From Candidatus Zhuqueibacterota bacterium (GTDB lineage: Bacteria; Zhuqueibacterota; Zhuqueibacteria; Oceanimicrobiales; Oceanimicrobiaceae), in NCBI GenBank assembly GCA_029261995.1, contig JAJDAF010000007.1, positions 40,633-104,632 of the forward strand: 64,000 nt of DNA. The letters are read 5' to 3'. A model generated the notes under the pieces. That model was given only the letters and a program-made list of their open reading frames with translations, did not search any database and was not told the DNA's origin. A program made the position numbers and the translations under genes. How positions within the stretch are numbered: position 1 is the first letter of the stretch; each line of letters opens with the position of its first letter. Below are positions 26,491 through 35,422 of this stretch, one piece after another.

Positions 26491-28950
26491 ATGGAAAACA
26501 AACGAGATAGAATAGTTGCACGGTTAATAGAGGAGGAGATGAAGGATTCCTACATCGATTATTCGATGTCGGTCATCGTTTCCCGGGCTCTCCCAGATGT
26601 GCGGGATGGTCTTAAGCCCGTCCACCGCAGAGTCCTTTACGGCATGAGCGAACTCGGCCTGCGGGCAGGTTCATCCTTCAAAAAAAGCGCGAGGATTGTA
26701 GGCGAGGTACTCGGAAAGTACCACCCGCACGGAGATAGCGCTGTTTACGACAGCATGGTTCGCATGGTCCAGGATTTCTCCTTGCGCTACCCTCTGGTAA
26801 ACGGCCAGGGCAATTTTGGTTCTGTAGATGGCGACTCACCTGCGGCAATGCGGTATACAGAAGCCAAAATGACCAGGATTGCCGAGGAGGTTTTACGCGA
26901 CCTCGAGAAAAACACGGTTGATTTCGTCCCAAATTTTGACGAATCTCTCAAAGAGCCAACGGTAATGCCGTCGGTGTTGCCCAACCTGCTGGTCAACGGC
27001 TCATCGGGGATTGCCGTCGGTATGGCGACCAACATTCCACCCCACAATCTCACCGAAGTCATCGACGCGCTGATCGCCTTGATCAACCGCCCCGACTTGA
27101 AGATCGAAACCCTCATGCAGCATGTGCACGGCCCGGACTTTCCAACCGCCGCCATCATTTATGGCACGGCCGGCATTCACGACGCCTACACAACGGGCCG
27201 CGGCCGCGTTGTCGTCAGAGCGCGCGCCAACATAGAGACCTTGAAAAATGGACGCGAGAACATCATCGTTGGTGAGTTGCCTTACCAGGTGAACAAAGCC
27301 AACCTGATGGAAAAAATCGCGGATCTGGTGCGCGACAAAAAACTTGAGGGTATCAGCGATGTCCGCGATGAGTCGGACCGGGATGGCATGCGAATGGTGA
27401 TTGAACTGAAGCGCGATGTCCCGTCGGAAGTCGTTCTCAATCAACTCTTCAAGCACACCCAGATGCAGAACACATTCGGTGTGAACATGCTTGCCTTGGT
27501 CAAGGGCGTGCCGCAGGTGCTGAACCTCAAGGAGATGTTGCAGCACTTTATCGATTTCCGCCACGATGTCGTGGTTCGCCGCACGCAATTCGAACTGGAC
27601 AAGGCGGAGAAGCGCGCCCATATTCTGGAAGGCTTGAAGATCTGTCTTGACAACATCGACGAGATCGTTGAAATCATCAAGAAGTCTCGCAATCCCGAGA
27701 CGGCGCGTAACGCGCTGATCAAGCGGTTCAAGCTTTCAGAAATCCAGGCCCTGGCGATTCTGGAAATGCGCTTGCAACGACTGACGGGTCTGGAGCGCAA
27801 GAAAATAGAGGACGAGTATCTCGAAATCATTAAGTTGATCGCCAAACTGCGTTCGATTCTGGAGAGCCGGGAGAAGCGCATGCAGTTGATCAAGAACGAG
27901 CTGCTTGAGTTAAAGGAAAAATACGGTGATTCCCGACGCACCGAAATCATCGGTGAGACTCAGGACTTCACCATTGAAGATATGATCGCCGAAGAGGATA
28001 TGGTCATCACCATCTCCCATACTGGCTTTATCAAGCGTATTCAGGCAACGACCTATCGCCGGCAACTGCGCGGCGGCCGTGGTCTGACCGGAGCCTCAAC
28101 TAAAGAAGAAGACTTCATCGAGCACATGTTCGTCGCTTCGACGCATAGCTACCTCCTGTTTTTCACCAACAAGGGTCGATGTTATTGGCTCAAAGTCCAT
28201 GAGATTCCGCCGGCGGGCCGCGCCACCAAGGGGCGGGCTATCATCAATTTGCTGCAGGTTGAGAAAGGCGAGCAAATCGCAGCCATTCTCAATGTTCGCG
28301 ATTTCAACGAAGAAGACGCGAATGTAATCATGGCCACAAAGCAAGGCATCGTGAAAAAGACCAGGCTCTCGGCATACAGCCACCCACGGCGCGGCGGAAT
28401 AAACGCCATCACCATCCGGGAGGGCGACGATCTCATCGAGGCCAAGATTTCAAATGGCAACCACGATGTTTTACTCGGCACCAGAAATGGTCTGTCGATT
28501 CGTTTTCACGAAAGCGAAGTTCGTGAGATGGGCAGAACGGCGTCTGGTGTCAAGGGAATCAATCTCACCAAAGACGATGTCGTCGTCGGCATGGTGGTCG
28601 TCAAGCGCGAGGGCACGGTGTTGGTCGTAACTGAACTTGGGCTTGGCAAGCGCACCGACATCAACGAATATCGAGTGAGCCATCGCGCCGGCAAGGGTAT
28701 CTTCACCTTGAAGGTGACGGAGAAAACAGGCCATCTGGTCACCCTCAAAGAAGTTGTCGATGAAGACGACATCATGATTATCACCACCAATGGCATTCTG
28801 ATTCGCCAAAGTGTAAATAAGCTGAAGACGCAGGGCAGAAACACCCAGGGCTTCCGCCTCATCCGCCTTGACGCCGATGACCGGGTTGCAGATGTTGCCA
28901 GAGTAATTAAGGAAGATGACGACGAAGTAGAAATAGACGAAGTAGAATAG
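26491..28950 (+). CDS. gyrA: DNA gyrase subunit A
   Basis: The protein is 819 residues. The breakage-reunion domain has [37 protein letters not shown] and the catalytic Tyr in [10 protein letters not shown] near residue 120. The C-terminal beta-pinwheel contains the GyrA box as QLRGGRG near residue 530, so this is gyrase rather than topoisomerase IV. The acidic tail ([11 protein letters not shown]) is typical. It follows gyrB closely and ends 33 bp before the next gene. Confidence 0.97.
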   Translation: MENKRDRIVARLIEEEMKDSYIDYSMSVIVSRALPDVRDGLKPVHRRVLYGMSELGLRAGSSFKKSARIVGEVLGKYHPHGDSAVYDSMVRMVQDFSLRYPLVNGQGNFGSVDGDSPAAMRYTEAKMTRIAEEVLRDLEKNTVDFVPNFDESLKEPTVMPSVLPNLLVNGSSGIAVGMATNIPPHNLTEVIDALIALINRPDLKIETLMQHVHGPDFPTAAIIYGTAGIHDAYTTGRGRVVVRARANIETLKNGRENIIVGELPYQVNKANLMEKIADLVRDKKLEGISDVRDESDRDGMRMVIELKRDVPSEVVLNQLFKHTQMQNTFGVNMLALVKGVPQVLNLKEMLQHFIDFRHDVVVRRTQFELDKAEKRAHILEGLKICLDNIDEIVEIIKKSRNPETARNALIKRFKLSEIQALAILEMRLQRLTGLERKKIEDEYLEIIKLIAKLRSILESREKRMQLIKNELLELKEKYGDSRRTEIIGETQDFTIEDMIAEEDMVITISHTGFIKRIQATTYRRQLRGGRGLTGASTKEEDFIEHMFVASTHSYLLFFTNKGRCYWLKVHEIPPAGRATKGRAIINLLQVEKGEQIAAILNVRDFNEEDANVIMATKQGIVKKTRLSAYSHPRRGGINAITIREGDDLIEAKISNGNHDVLLGTRNGLSIRFHESEVREMGRTASGVKGINLTKDDVVVGMVVVKREGTVLVVTELGLGKRTDINEYRVSHRAGKGIFTLKVTEKTGHLVTLKEVVDEDDIMIITTNGILIRQSVNKLKTQGRNTQGFRLIRLDADDRVADVARVIKEDDDEVEIDEVE

Positions 28951-28983
28951 CACAGCTTTTCACGCCGCCAAGGGGAAACAGAA

Positions 28984-30306
28984 ATGACGTCGGAATTCTG
29001 GCAGAACGAGATAGAGCGCCTGGCAAGCCGTTTGCTCGACAGATGTCTTTCTGGCCGTGAGTCGGTCAGATTCGAAGAGATCGCTGAACAGGATTTTCCA
29101 GAAGTTTTTCACTACATGGTGAAGCTTCTGGTTCAGAACCACTTCGCCAGTGAGTCGCCATTCTCTCTGAGCCACTCATCGCGTTATGATTTTGATTCCG
29201 TGGAGTTTCGTGAAGCCTGCGAGAGTTTCAGGAGAGAAGTCCTGAACAAAGCCCTCGTCTCGCGAGCAGAACTGGAGACGCTGGCCCTTTCGGCTGTTCG
29301 ACTCGAAACCGAAATCCTGGTGCGACCACGTCAGACCCTGCTTGATTTGGTTTTTCAAGAGAGAACGGAATGTCGCTGTGCCGACGTGCTCACGGTTGTC
29401 AGGGGTTTCGGGGAACGGCGTGCGTTTGTCGAGAGAGTCGTAACCCATCTGAGGAATTTTGACCAAGGCTTGATCGGGAAAGACGACGTTCAAGCCATCG
29501 CAAACAAAGCCGAGATCACGGTTTACAAAGAGACGCCGGTTTCTGCTCTCTTGACCGAAGTTTTGCTGTACCAAAAGTTCGAAGCCGAGGCGACCGGGGA
29601 AACTCAATCCATGGTCCGATCTCAGATATTACTTGAGATTCTCAAGAATCGCGATCTCGACGAGATGTTCGAGGACTTGAGAAAACAGGCCGGCGACAAA
29701 GAATTGTGGACCGTCACGGAAATCGAAAATTTTCTTGAACGCTTTCTCCTGATTGGCTCGATGGATGAGCCGCCGACTCAGCCGAAATCCCGAACAGAAC
29801 ACAGCGGCCGTTTCTCACGACCCGGCACAACGCAGGACCTTCGTCAGAGGTCGAAAATCAGCGACCGGCGCGAACGCTTCGAGGCGATGCAGTTCAACTT
29901 TCTCGACGACCCGGGCATCGAGCCGCCAAGCGCCGATGCCCCACCGGCCGAGGAGCTGACGGAGGAACTCATCCACCACCTAACGGAGGATGAGGCGCCA
30001 CATGGCAACGGCCACGGTGCAAATGGCAGCGGACAATCCAAGACGGACGAAAGCGAAGAAGGGCCCGCACAAACCTTCGCCAACCGGGTTGAAGCCGCGG
30101 ATCGCGACCTCATCGTTAAGAGTGTTTTCGACAATGATGCCGCGGCCTACGATGCCTTCATGAAAAGCCTTGCAACAATGGATGAATGGATGCACGCAAA
30201 GCGCGCCATTGACATTGAGCTTGGGCGGCGTGAAATCGACTCCGACGCCGAAGAAGCCGTGCGCCTGAGCGATATTGTTTTTGCGCAGTTCCTAAGTAGA
30301 AGATAG
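28984..30306 (+). CDS. Unrecognised 440-residue protein downstream of gyrA
   Basis: I do not recognise a family. The first 260 residues are strongly helical and charged, without signal peptide or membrane segment (NEIERLASRLLDRCLSGRES, QSMVRSQILLEILKNRDLDE), so the protein is probably cytoplasmic. A basic, disordered middle (about 260-300, rich in Arg and Ser) is followed by an acidic and Gly/Asn-rich linker (EELTEELIHHLTEDEAPHGN). A compact C-terminal helical segment then begins at about residue 365 (FANRVEAADRDLIVKSVFDN). AGGGG precedes the ATG. It sits between gyrA and bioY on the same strand and may be co-transcribed with gyrBA. Confidence 0.7.
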   Translation: MTSEFWQNEIERLASRLLDRCLSGRESVRFEEIAEQDFPEVFHYMVKLLVQNHFASESPFSLSHSSRYDFDSVEFREACESFRREVLNKALVSRAELETLALSAVRLETEILVRPRQTLLDLVFQERTECRCADVLTVVRGFGERRAFVERVVTHLRNFDQGLIGKDDVQAIANKAEITVYKETPVSALLTEVLLYQKFEAEATGETQSMVRSQILLEILKNRDLDEMFEDLRKQAGDKELWTVTEIENFLERFLLIGSMDEPPTQPKSRTEHSGRFSRPGTTQDLRQRSKISDRRERFEAMQFNFLDDPGIEPPSADAPPAEELTEELIHHLTEDEAPHGNGHGANGSGQSKTDESEEGPAQTFANRVEAADRDLIVKSVFDNDAAAYDAFMKSLATMDEWMHAKRAIDIELGRREIDSDAEEAVRLSDIVFAQFLSRR

Positions 30307-30320
30307 CAACCGAGCCACCG

Positions 30321-30914
30321 ATGCTGCAAAGCAGTTCCCGTCAACCACGTGGCCGACTGGCGCTCGTCAGCTTGTTTGCCGCGCTTACTGCGGCCGGCGC
30401 ATTCATCAAAATTCCCCTGCCATACGTGCCGTTTACGTTGCAGACGTTGTTCGTTTGCATGGCCGGTGTCGTGCTCGGACCGCGGTTCGGCGCTCTTAGC
30501 CAGGTTGTTTACCTTGCTGTCGGCCTGATTGGTGTGCCGGTTTTCGCCAATGGTGGCGGGCCGGGTTATGTTCTGCAGCCGAGCTTTGGATACCTGCTCG
30601 CCTATCCTTTTGCCGCAATGCTGGTGGGAGAATTGTCGTGGGGCCGCCGCGGCCCGGGGTTCTCTTCTCTGCCGAAACCCACTCGAATAGCAGCCGCCTC
30701 TGTGGCGGGAATGGCAGTTGTCTATTTGCTCGGCGTGAGTGTCCTCTACTGGAATCTCAACAATGTCGTGGGCAAGCCGACAACATTTGAGCGCGCATTC
30801 CAGATCGGGTTTCTGGTTTTTTTGCCGGGGACAATCCTGAAGATCGTGTTGTGTAGCTACCTCGGCGCCAGGATCAACACGGCGCTCACCGCCGCAAACC
30901 AAGAGCAAGGATAA
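30321..30914 (+). CDS. bioY: Biotin transporter BioY
   Basis: The protein is 197 residues with about six membrane helices. It is the S component of an energy-coupling-factor transporter and binds biotin. The motifs are typical: AALTAAGAFIKIPLPYVPFT, LQTLFVCMAGVVLGPRFGAL, YLAVGLIGVPVFANGGGPGY and LPGTILKIVLCSYLG. No ecfA or ecfT gene is adjacent, so it must use modules encoded elsewhere or act alone, as some BioY proteins do. It begins 14 bp after the 440-residue gene. Confidence 0.95.
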   Translation: MLQSSSRQPRGRLALVSLFAALTAAGAFIKIPLPYVPFTLQTLFVCMAGVVLGPRFGALSQVVYLAVGLIGVPVFANGGGPGYVLQPSFGYLLAYPFAAMLVGELSWGRRGPGFSSLPKPTRIAAASVAGMAVVYLLGVSVLYWNLNNVVGKPTTFERAFQIGFLVFLPGTILKIVLCSYLGARINTALTAANQEQG

Positions 30915-30917
30915 GTC

Positions 30918-31922
30918 ATGCATCCAATTAGGACAGGCATTTCGTATTTCGGCAATCGCAACCCACGCCATTTCGACCGGGACCTTGAGGATATCAAGGC
31001 ACATGGCTGCACCTTCGTGGTACATACTTTTTCTGAGAACGACCAGCAGTTTTATAAAGATACGGTTGCGAGACTGGTGGAAATGACAAAGCAGGCGGGT
31101 CTGGAATGCTATCTCGATCCCTGGGGTGTCGGCCGTGTGTTTGGTGGCGAGACTTACAGCGCTTTCGCTCTTCGCAATCTGCACACGCTGCAACAACTTC
31201 CCGATGGCTCCTCCGCACCGGCGGCGTGCTTTAATCACCCGGAATTTAGGAAATTCATGCAGCGCTGGATTGCCGACGCCCGGGAACTTGATGCCGACGT
31301 CCTGTTCTGGGATGAGCCCCACTTTTACATTGATCTGAAACAGAAAGAGAAATACGATATTTGGTTCTGCCAGTGTTCACATTGCTGCGCGAAATTCAGA
31401 ACCGCCACCGGAGGCAACCTCCAGAAGGCCAGCCGGGATGCGATTGTGGAATTCCGTGAGGACTGTGTGGTAGAATTTCTGACCGAGTTGTGTGATGCAA
31501 CCAAGGCATCCGGCATGCGAAATGCTATCTGTCTTCTGCCCTTCAAGGATGCCAGCATTGGCCTGTCCGATTGGTCCCGTGTCGCCGCAATCGACAGCGT
31601 CGATATTTTTGGCACGGACCCCTACTGGATGTTTTTCAACAAAGATGTGGACGAGTTCGTGGGGGCGTTTGCAGATGAAGTGGCGGACTTGTGCCGCAGA
31701 TTCCAGAAAGAACCGCAACTCTGGATTCAGGCGTACAAGATTTTCGCCGGCCGGGAACAGGAATTAGGCCAGGCGATTGAGGTCGCGTTTGCTGCCGGCA
31801 TCCACAACATTGCGGCCTGGAGTTATGCCGGCAACGAGTACATGTCCTACAACCGCAGTGAAAATCCGGAGCGGGTCTGGGAGATTATTGGCAAATCCTA
31901 TCGCGACCTGCAGAGTCGATAA
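30918..31922 (+). CDS. Putative TIM-barrel, glycosidase-like protein of unknown function, 334 aa
   Basis: The protein is cytoplasmic by sequence, with no signal peptide. The order of beta-alpha elements suggests a TIM barrel: GISYFGN at the first strand, CTFVVHTF at the second, CYLDPWGVGRVFGG, DVLFWDEPHFY (possible catalytic Asp/Glu), DIFGTDPYW, LWIQAYKI and NIAAWSYAGNEYMSY. A small Cys cluster FCQCSHCCAKF near residue 153 could bind a metal. Glycoside-hydrolase-like chemistry is inferred from the fold pattern only. The ATG follows bioY by 3 bp with AAGGA upstream, so the two are likely coexpressed. Confidence 0.6.
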   Translation: MHPIRTGISYFGNRNPRHFDRDLEDIKAHGCTFVVHTFSENDQQFYKDTVARLVEMTKQAGLECYLDPWGVGRVFGGETYSAFALRNLHTLQQLPDGSSAPAACFNHPEFRKFMQRWIADARELDADVLFWDEPHFYIDLKQKEKYDIWFCQCSHCCAKFRTATGGNLQKASRDAIVEFREDCVVEFLTELCDATKASGMRNAICLLPFKDASIGLSDWSRVAAIDSVDIFGTDPYWMFFNKDVDEFVGAFADEVADLCRRFQKEPQLWIQAYKIFAGREQELGQAIEVAFAAGIHNIAAWSYAGNEYMSYNRSENPERVWEIIGKSYRDLQSR

Positions 31923-31972
31923 TGAGCCGACTCTCTAACATCGGCAACGAATTGCCGCCCAGCAACAAGACA

Positions 31973-32546
31973 CTAGCAGGTGGCCAAAAAGATTGCCCGC
32001 CTTGGCGCAGGATGCCCTTCCACCGTCTGACACCGATTCCCCGGATCTAGAAAAGCCTTGAGAGACTTGTACGGCATCCAGTCTGTAGAACGTTGCTCCT
32101 GCGGGGTGGTGACAGTAACGTCGATGCAGCGCGGCTCGCGGAAACCATATCTTCTCAGCCAGGCCAGCAACGTTTCGCATGAAGGCAGAAACCAGACATT
32201 GCGCATCTTGGCGTAGCGACCGTCCGGCACCAGGACGTGTCCGCCACCGCCCTCAACCACCAAGGTTTCCAACACCAACTCTCCGTCCGGTCTCAGCAGA
32301 GATTTCAGTTTGAGCAAGTGGTCGAATGGCGACCGGAGATGATAAAGCACGCCCATGGAAAAGATGGTGTCGAAGGCCTTGGGCCCGGATGAGTACGCTT
32401 ATCATGCCCAGAATGGTGGCGTAACCCGGCACAGAACGCCGAATCATGTCCGGGAAAACTTGTGCCACCGCCTCGTCAAAAACAAAGTCCGAGACCTCGC
32501 CGGCCCTTTCTGCATAGATATCGTCATGGTGTGGGTCATCTGTCAT
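31973..32546 (-). pseudogene. cmoA'-'cmoB deletion remnant (tRNA U34 carboxymethoxylation genes), inactivated
   Basis: The minus strand encodes an N-terminal piece of Cmo[21 protein letters not shown], then [19 protein letters not shown], from ATG 32546 to about 32390. From about 32385 to 31973, in another frame, follows the C-terminal third of Cmo[58 protein letters not shown] and [11 protein letters not shown]. In many bacteria cmoA directly precedes cmoB. A deletion of roughly 1.2 kb therefore seems to have fused them out of frame, removing the SAM sites of both. It is the only minus-strand gene right of the origin. An assembly error is the main alternative. Confidence 0.88.
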
Positions 32547-32684
32547 GCGGGAAAATAACAAAGATGTCGGCGACAATCAAGGGTTTGCAAGATTCAAGGT
32601 GCAACTGGCTACACGATTTTGGACTTGCCAGACGGAAAAACAATGTGTACTTTCTCACTGAGCCTGTAAGCCAGAAGGAGTGAG

Positions 32685-33860
32685 ATGAGAGAAATCCGCC
32701 AGCAAGAGCAAAAACAGGCCATCGGACTGATGTCCGGGACATCGGTGGATGGTGTGGACGCAGCCCTGGTGAAAATCACAGGGGATGGTCTTGATACGAA
32801 AGTTTCCGTTCAACAATTCCTGATGTACCCATATCCAGACGGATTGCAGGCAGAAATTCTTGCTTGCTCGAGGCCCGGCTCGGGCTCGGTCGATTCAATT
32901 TGCCGGCTGAACGTCATTCTTGCTGAAGTCTTTTCCTCTGCCGTATTCGCCCTCCTTGATGCGGCTGGCCAGAAGCCGTCGGCCATCGACTTCATCGGTT
33001 CACACGGGCAGACCGTGCACCATCTTCCCGATCTGGAGGAATGCTTCGGATACCAAATCCGCAGTACACTTCAGATTGGAGAACCCTCTCTGATTGCCAA
33101 GCGCACCGGCATTCTCACCGTGGCGGACTTCCGCCCGGCTGATATGGCCGTTGGCGGACAGGGTGCGCCACTGGTGCCTTATTTCGACTTCTTGCTGTTC
33201 CGCTCAGAAGAAACCAGTCGAGCCCTTTTGAACATCGGAGGCATCGCAAATGCTACGCTCTTGCGCCGAGGCTGTTCAATTGACGAGGTCATTGCGTCAG
33301 ATACCGGGCCCGGGAACATGGTCATCGACGCCGTGTGTCAGCGGCTGTTCAACCTCCCGTTTGACGACGGCGGGCGGATTGCCAGCCGTGGCGCCCTCTC
33401 TGAGTCCTTGCTGAACTGGGCTTTGGAGCACCGCTATTTCGAGCGGCCTCTCCCAAAAACCACGGGTCGCGAGGTCTTTGGCGATGCGTTCGTCGGTCGC
33501 TTTCTGGAACAAGGACGGCAAGGTCTCGTTGCCGCGGACGATCTTGTCGCCACGGCCGCCGAGCTTACCGTACAATCCATCTGGCGGAGCTATCAACGCG
33601 ATTTCGCCACGAACATGCCGGTGGACGAATTTCTGGTAAGTGGCGGTGGCGCTCACAACCAGTATTTAATGCAGCGGCTGGATGCAATCTCCGGATCGAT
33701 AGATGTGCGGCCAATGCACCACTCCGGAATCTCTGCCGACGACAAAGAGGCTGTGTGTTTTGCCGTGCTTGCTAACGAAACCCTGTGCGGCAACCTAGCC
33801 AACGTTCCTGCAGCAACGGGTGCTGCCAGACGAACTGTGTTGGGCAAAATTTGTCCGTAA
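32685..33860 (+). CDS. anmK: Anhydro-N-acetylmuramic acid kinase AnmK
   Basis: The protein is 391 residues. It cleaves and phosphorylates 1,6-anhydro-MurNAc to MurNAc-6-phosphate in cell-wall recycling, using ATP. The signatures are AIGLMSGTSVDGVDAALV at the N-terminus, FIGSHGQTVHH, ADFRPADMAVGGQGAPLVP, LLNIGGIANAT, ASDTGPGNMVIDA and the C-terminal VSGGGAHN. A GAAGGAG ribosome-binding site precedes the ATG. It is followed 19 bp later by a sugar nucleotidyltransferase-like gene. Confidence 0.95.
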   Translation: MREIRQQEQKQAIGLMSGTSVDGVDAALVKITGDGLDTKVSVQQFLMYPYPDGLQAEILACSRPGSGSVDSICRLNVILAEVFSSAVFALLDAAGQKPSAIDFIGSHGQTVHHLPDLEECFGYQIRSTLQIGEPSLIAKRTGILTVADFRPADMAVGGQGAPLVPYFDFLLFRSEETSRALLNIGGIANATLLRRGCSIDEVIASDTGPGNMVIDAVCQRLFNLPFDDGGRIASRGALSESLLNWALEHRYFERPLPKTTGREVFGDAFVGRFLEQGRQGLVAADDLVATAAELTVQSIWRSYQRDFATNMPVDEFLVSGGGAHNQYLMQRLDAISGSIDVRPMHHSGISADDKEAVCFAVLANETLCGNLANVPAATGAARRTVLGKICP

Positions 33861-33879
33861 CTCCGCATGGGACGCGAAC

Positions 33880-35124
33880 ATGGTAAAGTCCATTTGCATC
33901 TTTGAAGACCGGTTGGCTCATCGTTTTGCCCCGCTGACGCTCACACGACCAATCTACGGTTTGCGTTGTGGCCTGACAACGCTGCAGGAGAAAATTATCC
34001 GGGGGTTTCCACTGTCATCGGTCAGTTTACACTGCCGCGCTTACCTGCAGCCGCTGGTGGAAGAGCAAAATCCAGACCTCACAGTAAACTCGGCTGGGGA
34101 GGATGAGTGCCTCTTTCTAAATGGCCGGCTGATGCCAGATGCGCACTTTCTCGACAATCTCGACCTCAGCAGTGCGAGGCTCTATGTCTCAGGCGGTGAA
34201 GTCGTGGCAGCCCATCTTCTTGGCGAGAATATCGCCAGGGTTGCGTTTCAAGATCACCTCAATTTCGATGCGCTTCGCCCGTCTGTAGATGTATGTGAGA
34301 TCGAGGCTCCACTGGTCGATTACCTGTGGGACCTCGTGGACAGAAATGCAGAAGAGATTCGAACCGATTTTGATTTTCTGAACCGGGCAGGCGAGATTGA
34401 CGGGGAGATTCATAGCGCCGCCGTGTTGCTGAACCAGCGCCAGATTTGCGTGGGAGGCGGTACCAAAATTGGACCTGGAGCGGTGCTCGACGCCGACTCC
34501 GGGCCAATTCACCTCGGCAGCAATGTCCACGTTATGCCAAACGCGGTGGTCGAGGGTCCAGCATTTATTGGCAACCAGTCGGTCGTCAAGGTTGGCGCCC
34601 GGATCTACTCCGGCACTTCTATCGGGGATGTCTGCAAGGTAGGAGGCGAAGTCGAGGCCTCGATCATTCACGGCTATAGCAACAAACAGCACGACGGCTA
34701 TCTCGGCCACGCCTACCTTGGAGAGTGGGTGAACCTTGGCGCCGGCACAAACAACAGCGATCTGAAAAACACGTATGGTTCGGTCAAGGTACCGCTGGAC
34801 GGCGAGACGATCGACAGCGGCAAGACTTTTGTCGGCGCGTTCGTCGGTGACCACGCAAAGCTCGGCATTAACACAATGTTGAATGCGGGCGCTACGGTCG
34901 GTGTTATGGCGGTGGTTTTTGGCGCAGGCTTCCCACAGAAAGAGTTTCCGTCATTCGGCTGGGGATGCCCCACTGTGGCAGAGCATGGCTTGGCGGCGGC
35001 GATTGCTTCGGCCAACAAAATGATGGCGCGCAGAGGCTGCGACCTGTCCCCGGCGCTCGAGAACGTGTATCGCCATGTTTTCGAGCTGACCAGCGTCAAC
35101 CGCGCTACCGCGACAAAGTGCTGA
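33880..35124 (+). CDS. GlmU-like putative sugar nucleotidyltransferase
   Basis: The protein is 414 residues from the ATG at 33880. An upstream in-frame start inside anmK is less likely. The N-terminal part (VKSICIFEDRLAHRFAPLTLTRPIYGLRCG) is the divergent nucleotidyltransferase domain of the NTP_transf_4 type, in which the usual GxGTR loop is not visible. The C-terminal half is a left-handed beta helix of hexapeptide repeats (VGGGTKIGPGAVLDADSGPI, VMPNAVVEGPAFIGNQSVVK, LGAGTNNSDLKNTYG), as in GlmU. It probably makes an activated sugar or acetylates one. Its place beside anmK suggests amino-sugar or cell-wall metabolism. The exact substrate is unknown. Confidence 0.8.
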   Translation: MVKSICIFEDRLAHRFAPLTLTRPIYGLRCGLTTLQEKIIRGFPLSSVSLHCRAYLQPLVEEQNPDLTVNSAGEDECLFLNGRLMPDAHFLDNLDLSSARLYVSGGEVVAAHLLGENIARVAFQDHLNFDALRPSVDVCEIEAPLVDYLWDLVDRNAEEIRTDFDFLNRAGEIDGEIHSAAVLLNQRQICVGGGTKIGPGAVLDADSGPIHLGSNVHVMPNAVVEGPAFIGNQSVVKVGARIYSGTSIGDVCKVGGEVEASIIHGYSNKQHDGYLGHAYLGEWVNLGAGTNNSDLKNTYGSVKVPLDGETIDSGKTFVGAFVGDHAKLGINTMLNAGATVGVMAVVFGAGFPQKEFPSFGWGCPTVAEHGLAAAIASANKMMARRGCDLSPALENVYRHVFELTSVNRATATKC

Positions 35125-35422
35125 CCGGACCTCTGAAGTCTTCTCAAACGCCCGCAATCCGAACCGTAGATGGCCCAACCGCTTTCGGGTACACCCTCCA
35201 TTATTCCGCGCTCTCCTGAACTTTTCTACCCGGCTTTAGTTGAACTCTAAGTCCGCGGCCTCAAAGAAGGTGCGTCAGGCAGCTTGATCGTAGACCCGGA
35301 ACCGGCGAACGTATCTGAACTCAGACGACCATTGCCAAGGGCACATTTTTATTGACATCCGTGACTTTTTTTCTTATTTTGTGTGGTTTTAATATCAGTC
35401 ATATCGAACACCTGGAGGATCT
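35125..35422. other. Intergenic region upstream of the secreted TPR gene
   Basis: No reading frame here looks coding, and I see no RNA gene. The only recognisable element is the promoter at its right end. Confidence 0.5.
35352..35380 (+). promoter_or_regulatory. Sigma70-type promoter of the secreted TPR gene
   Basis: A perfect TTGACA (35352-35357) and TATTTT (35375-35380) are separated by 17 bp. They lie about 40 bp before a clear GGAGG and the ATG at 35423. With the terminator at 36857 this predicts a monocistronic transcript. Confidence 0.65.
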
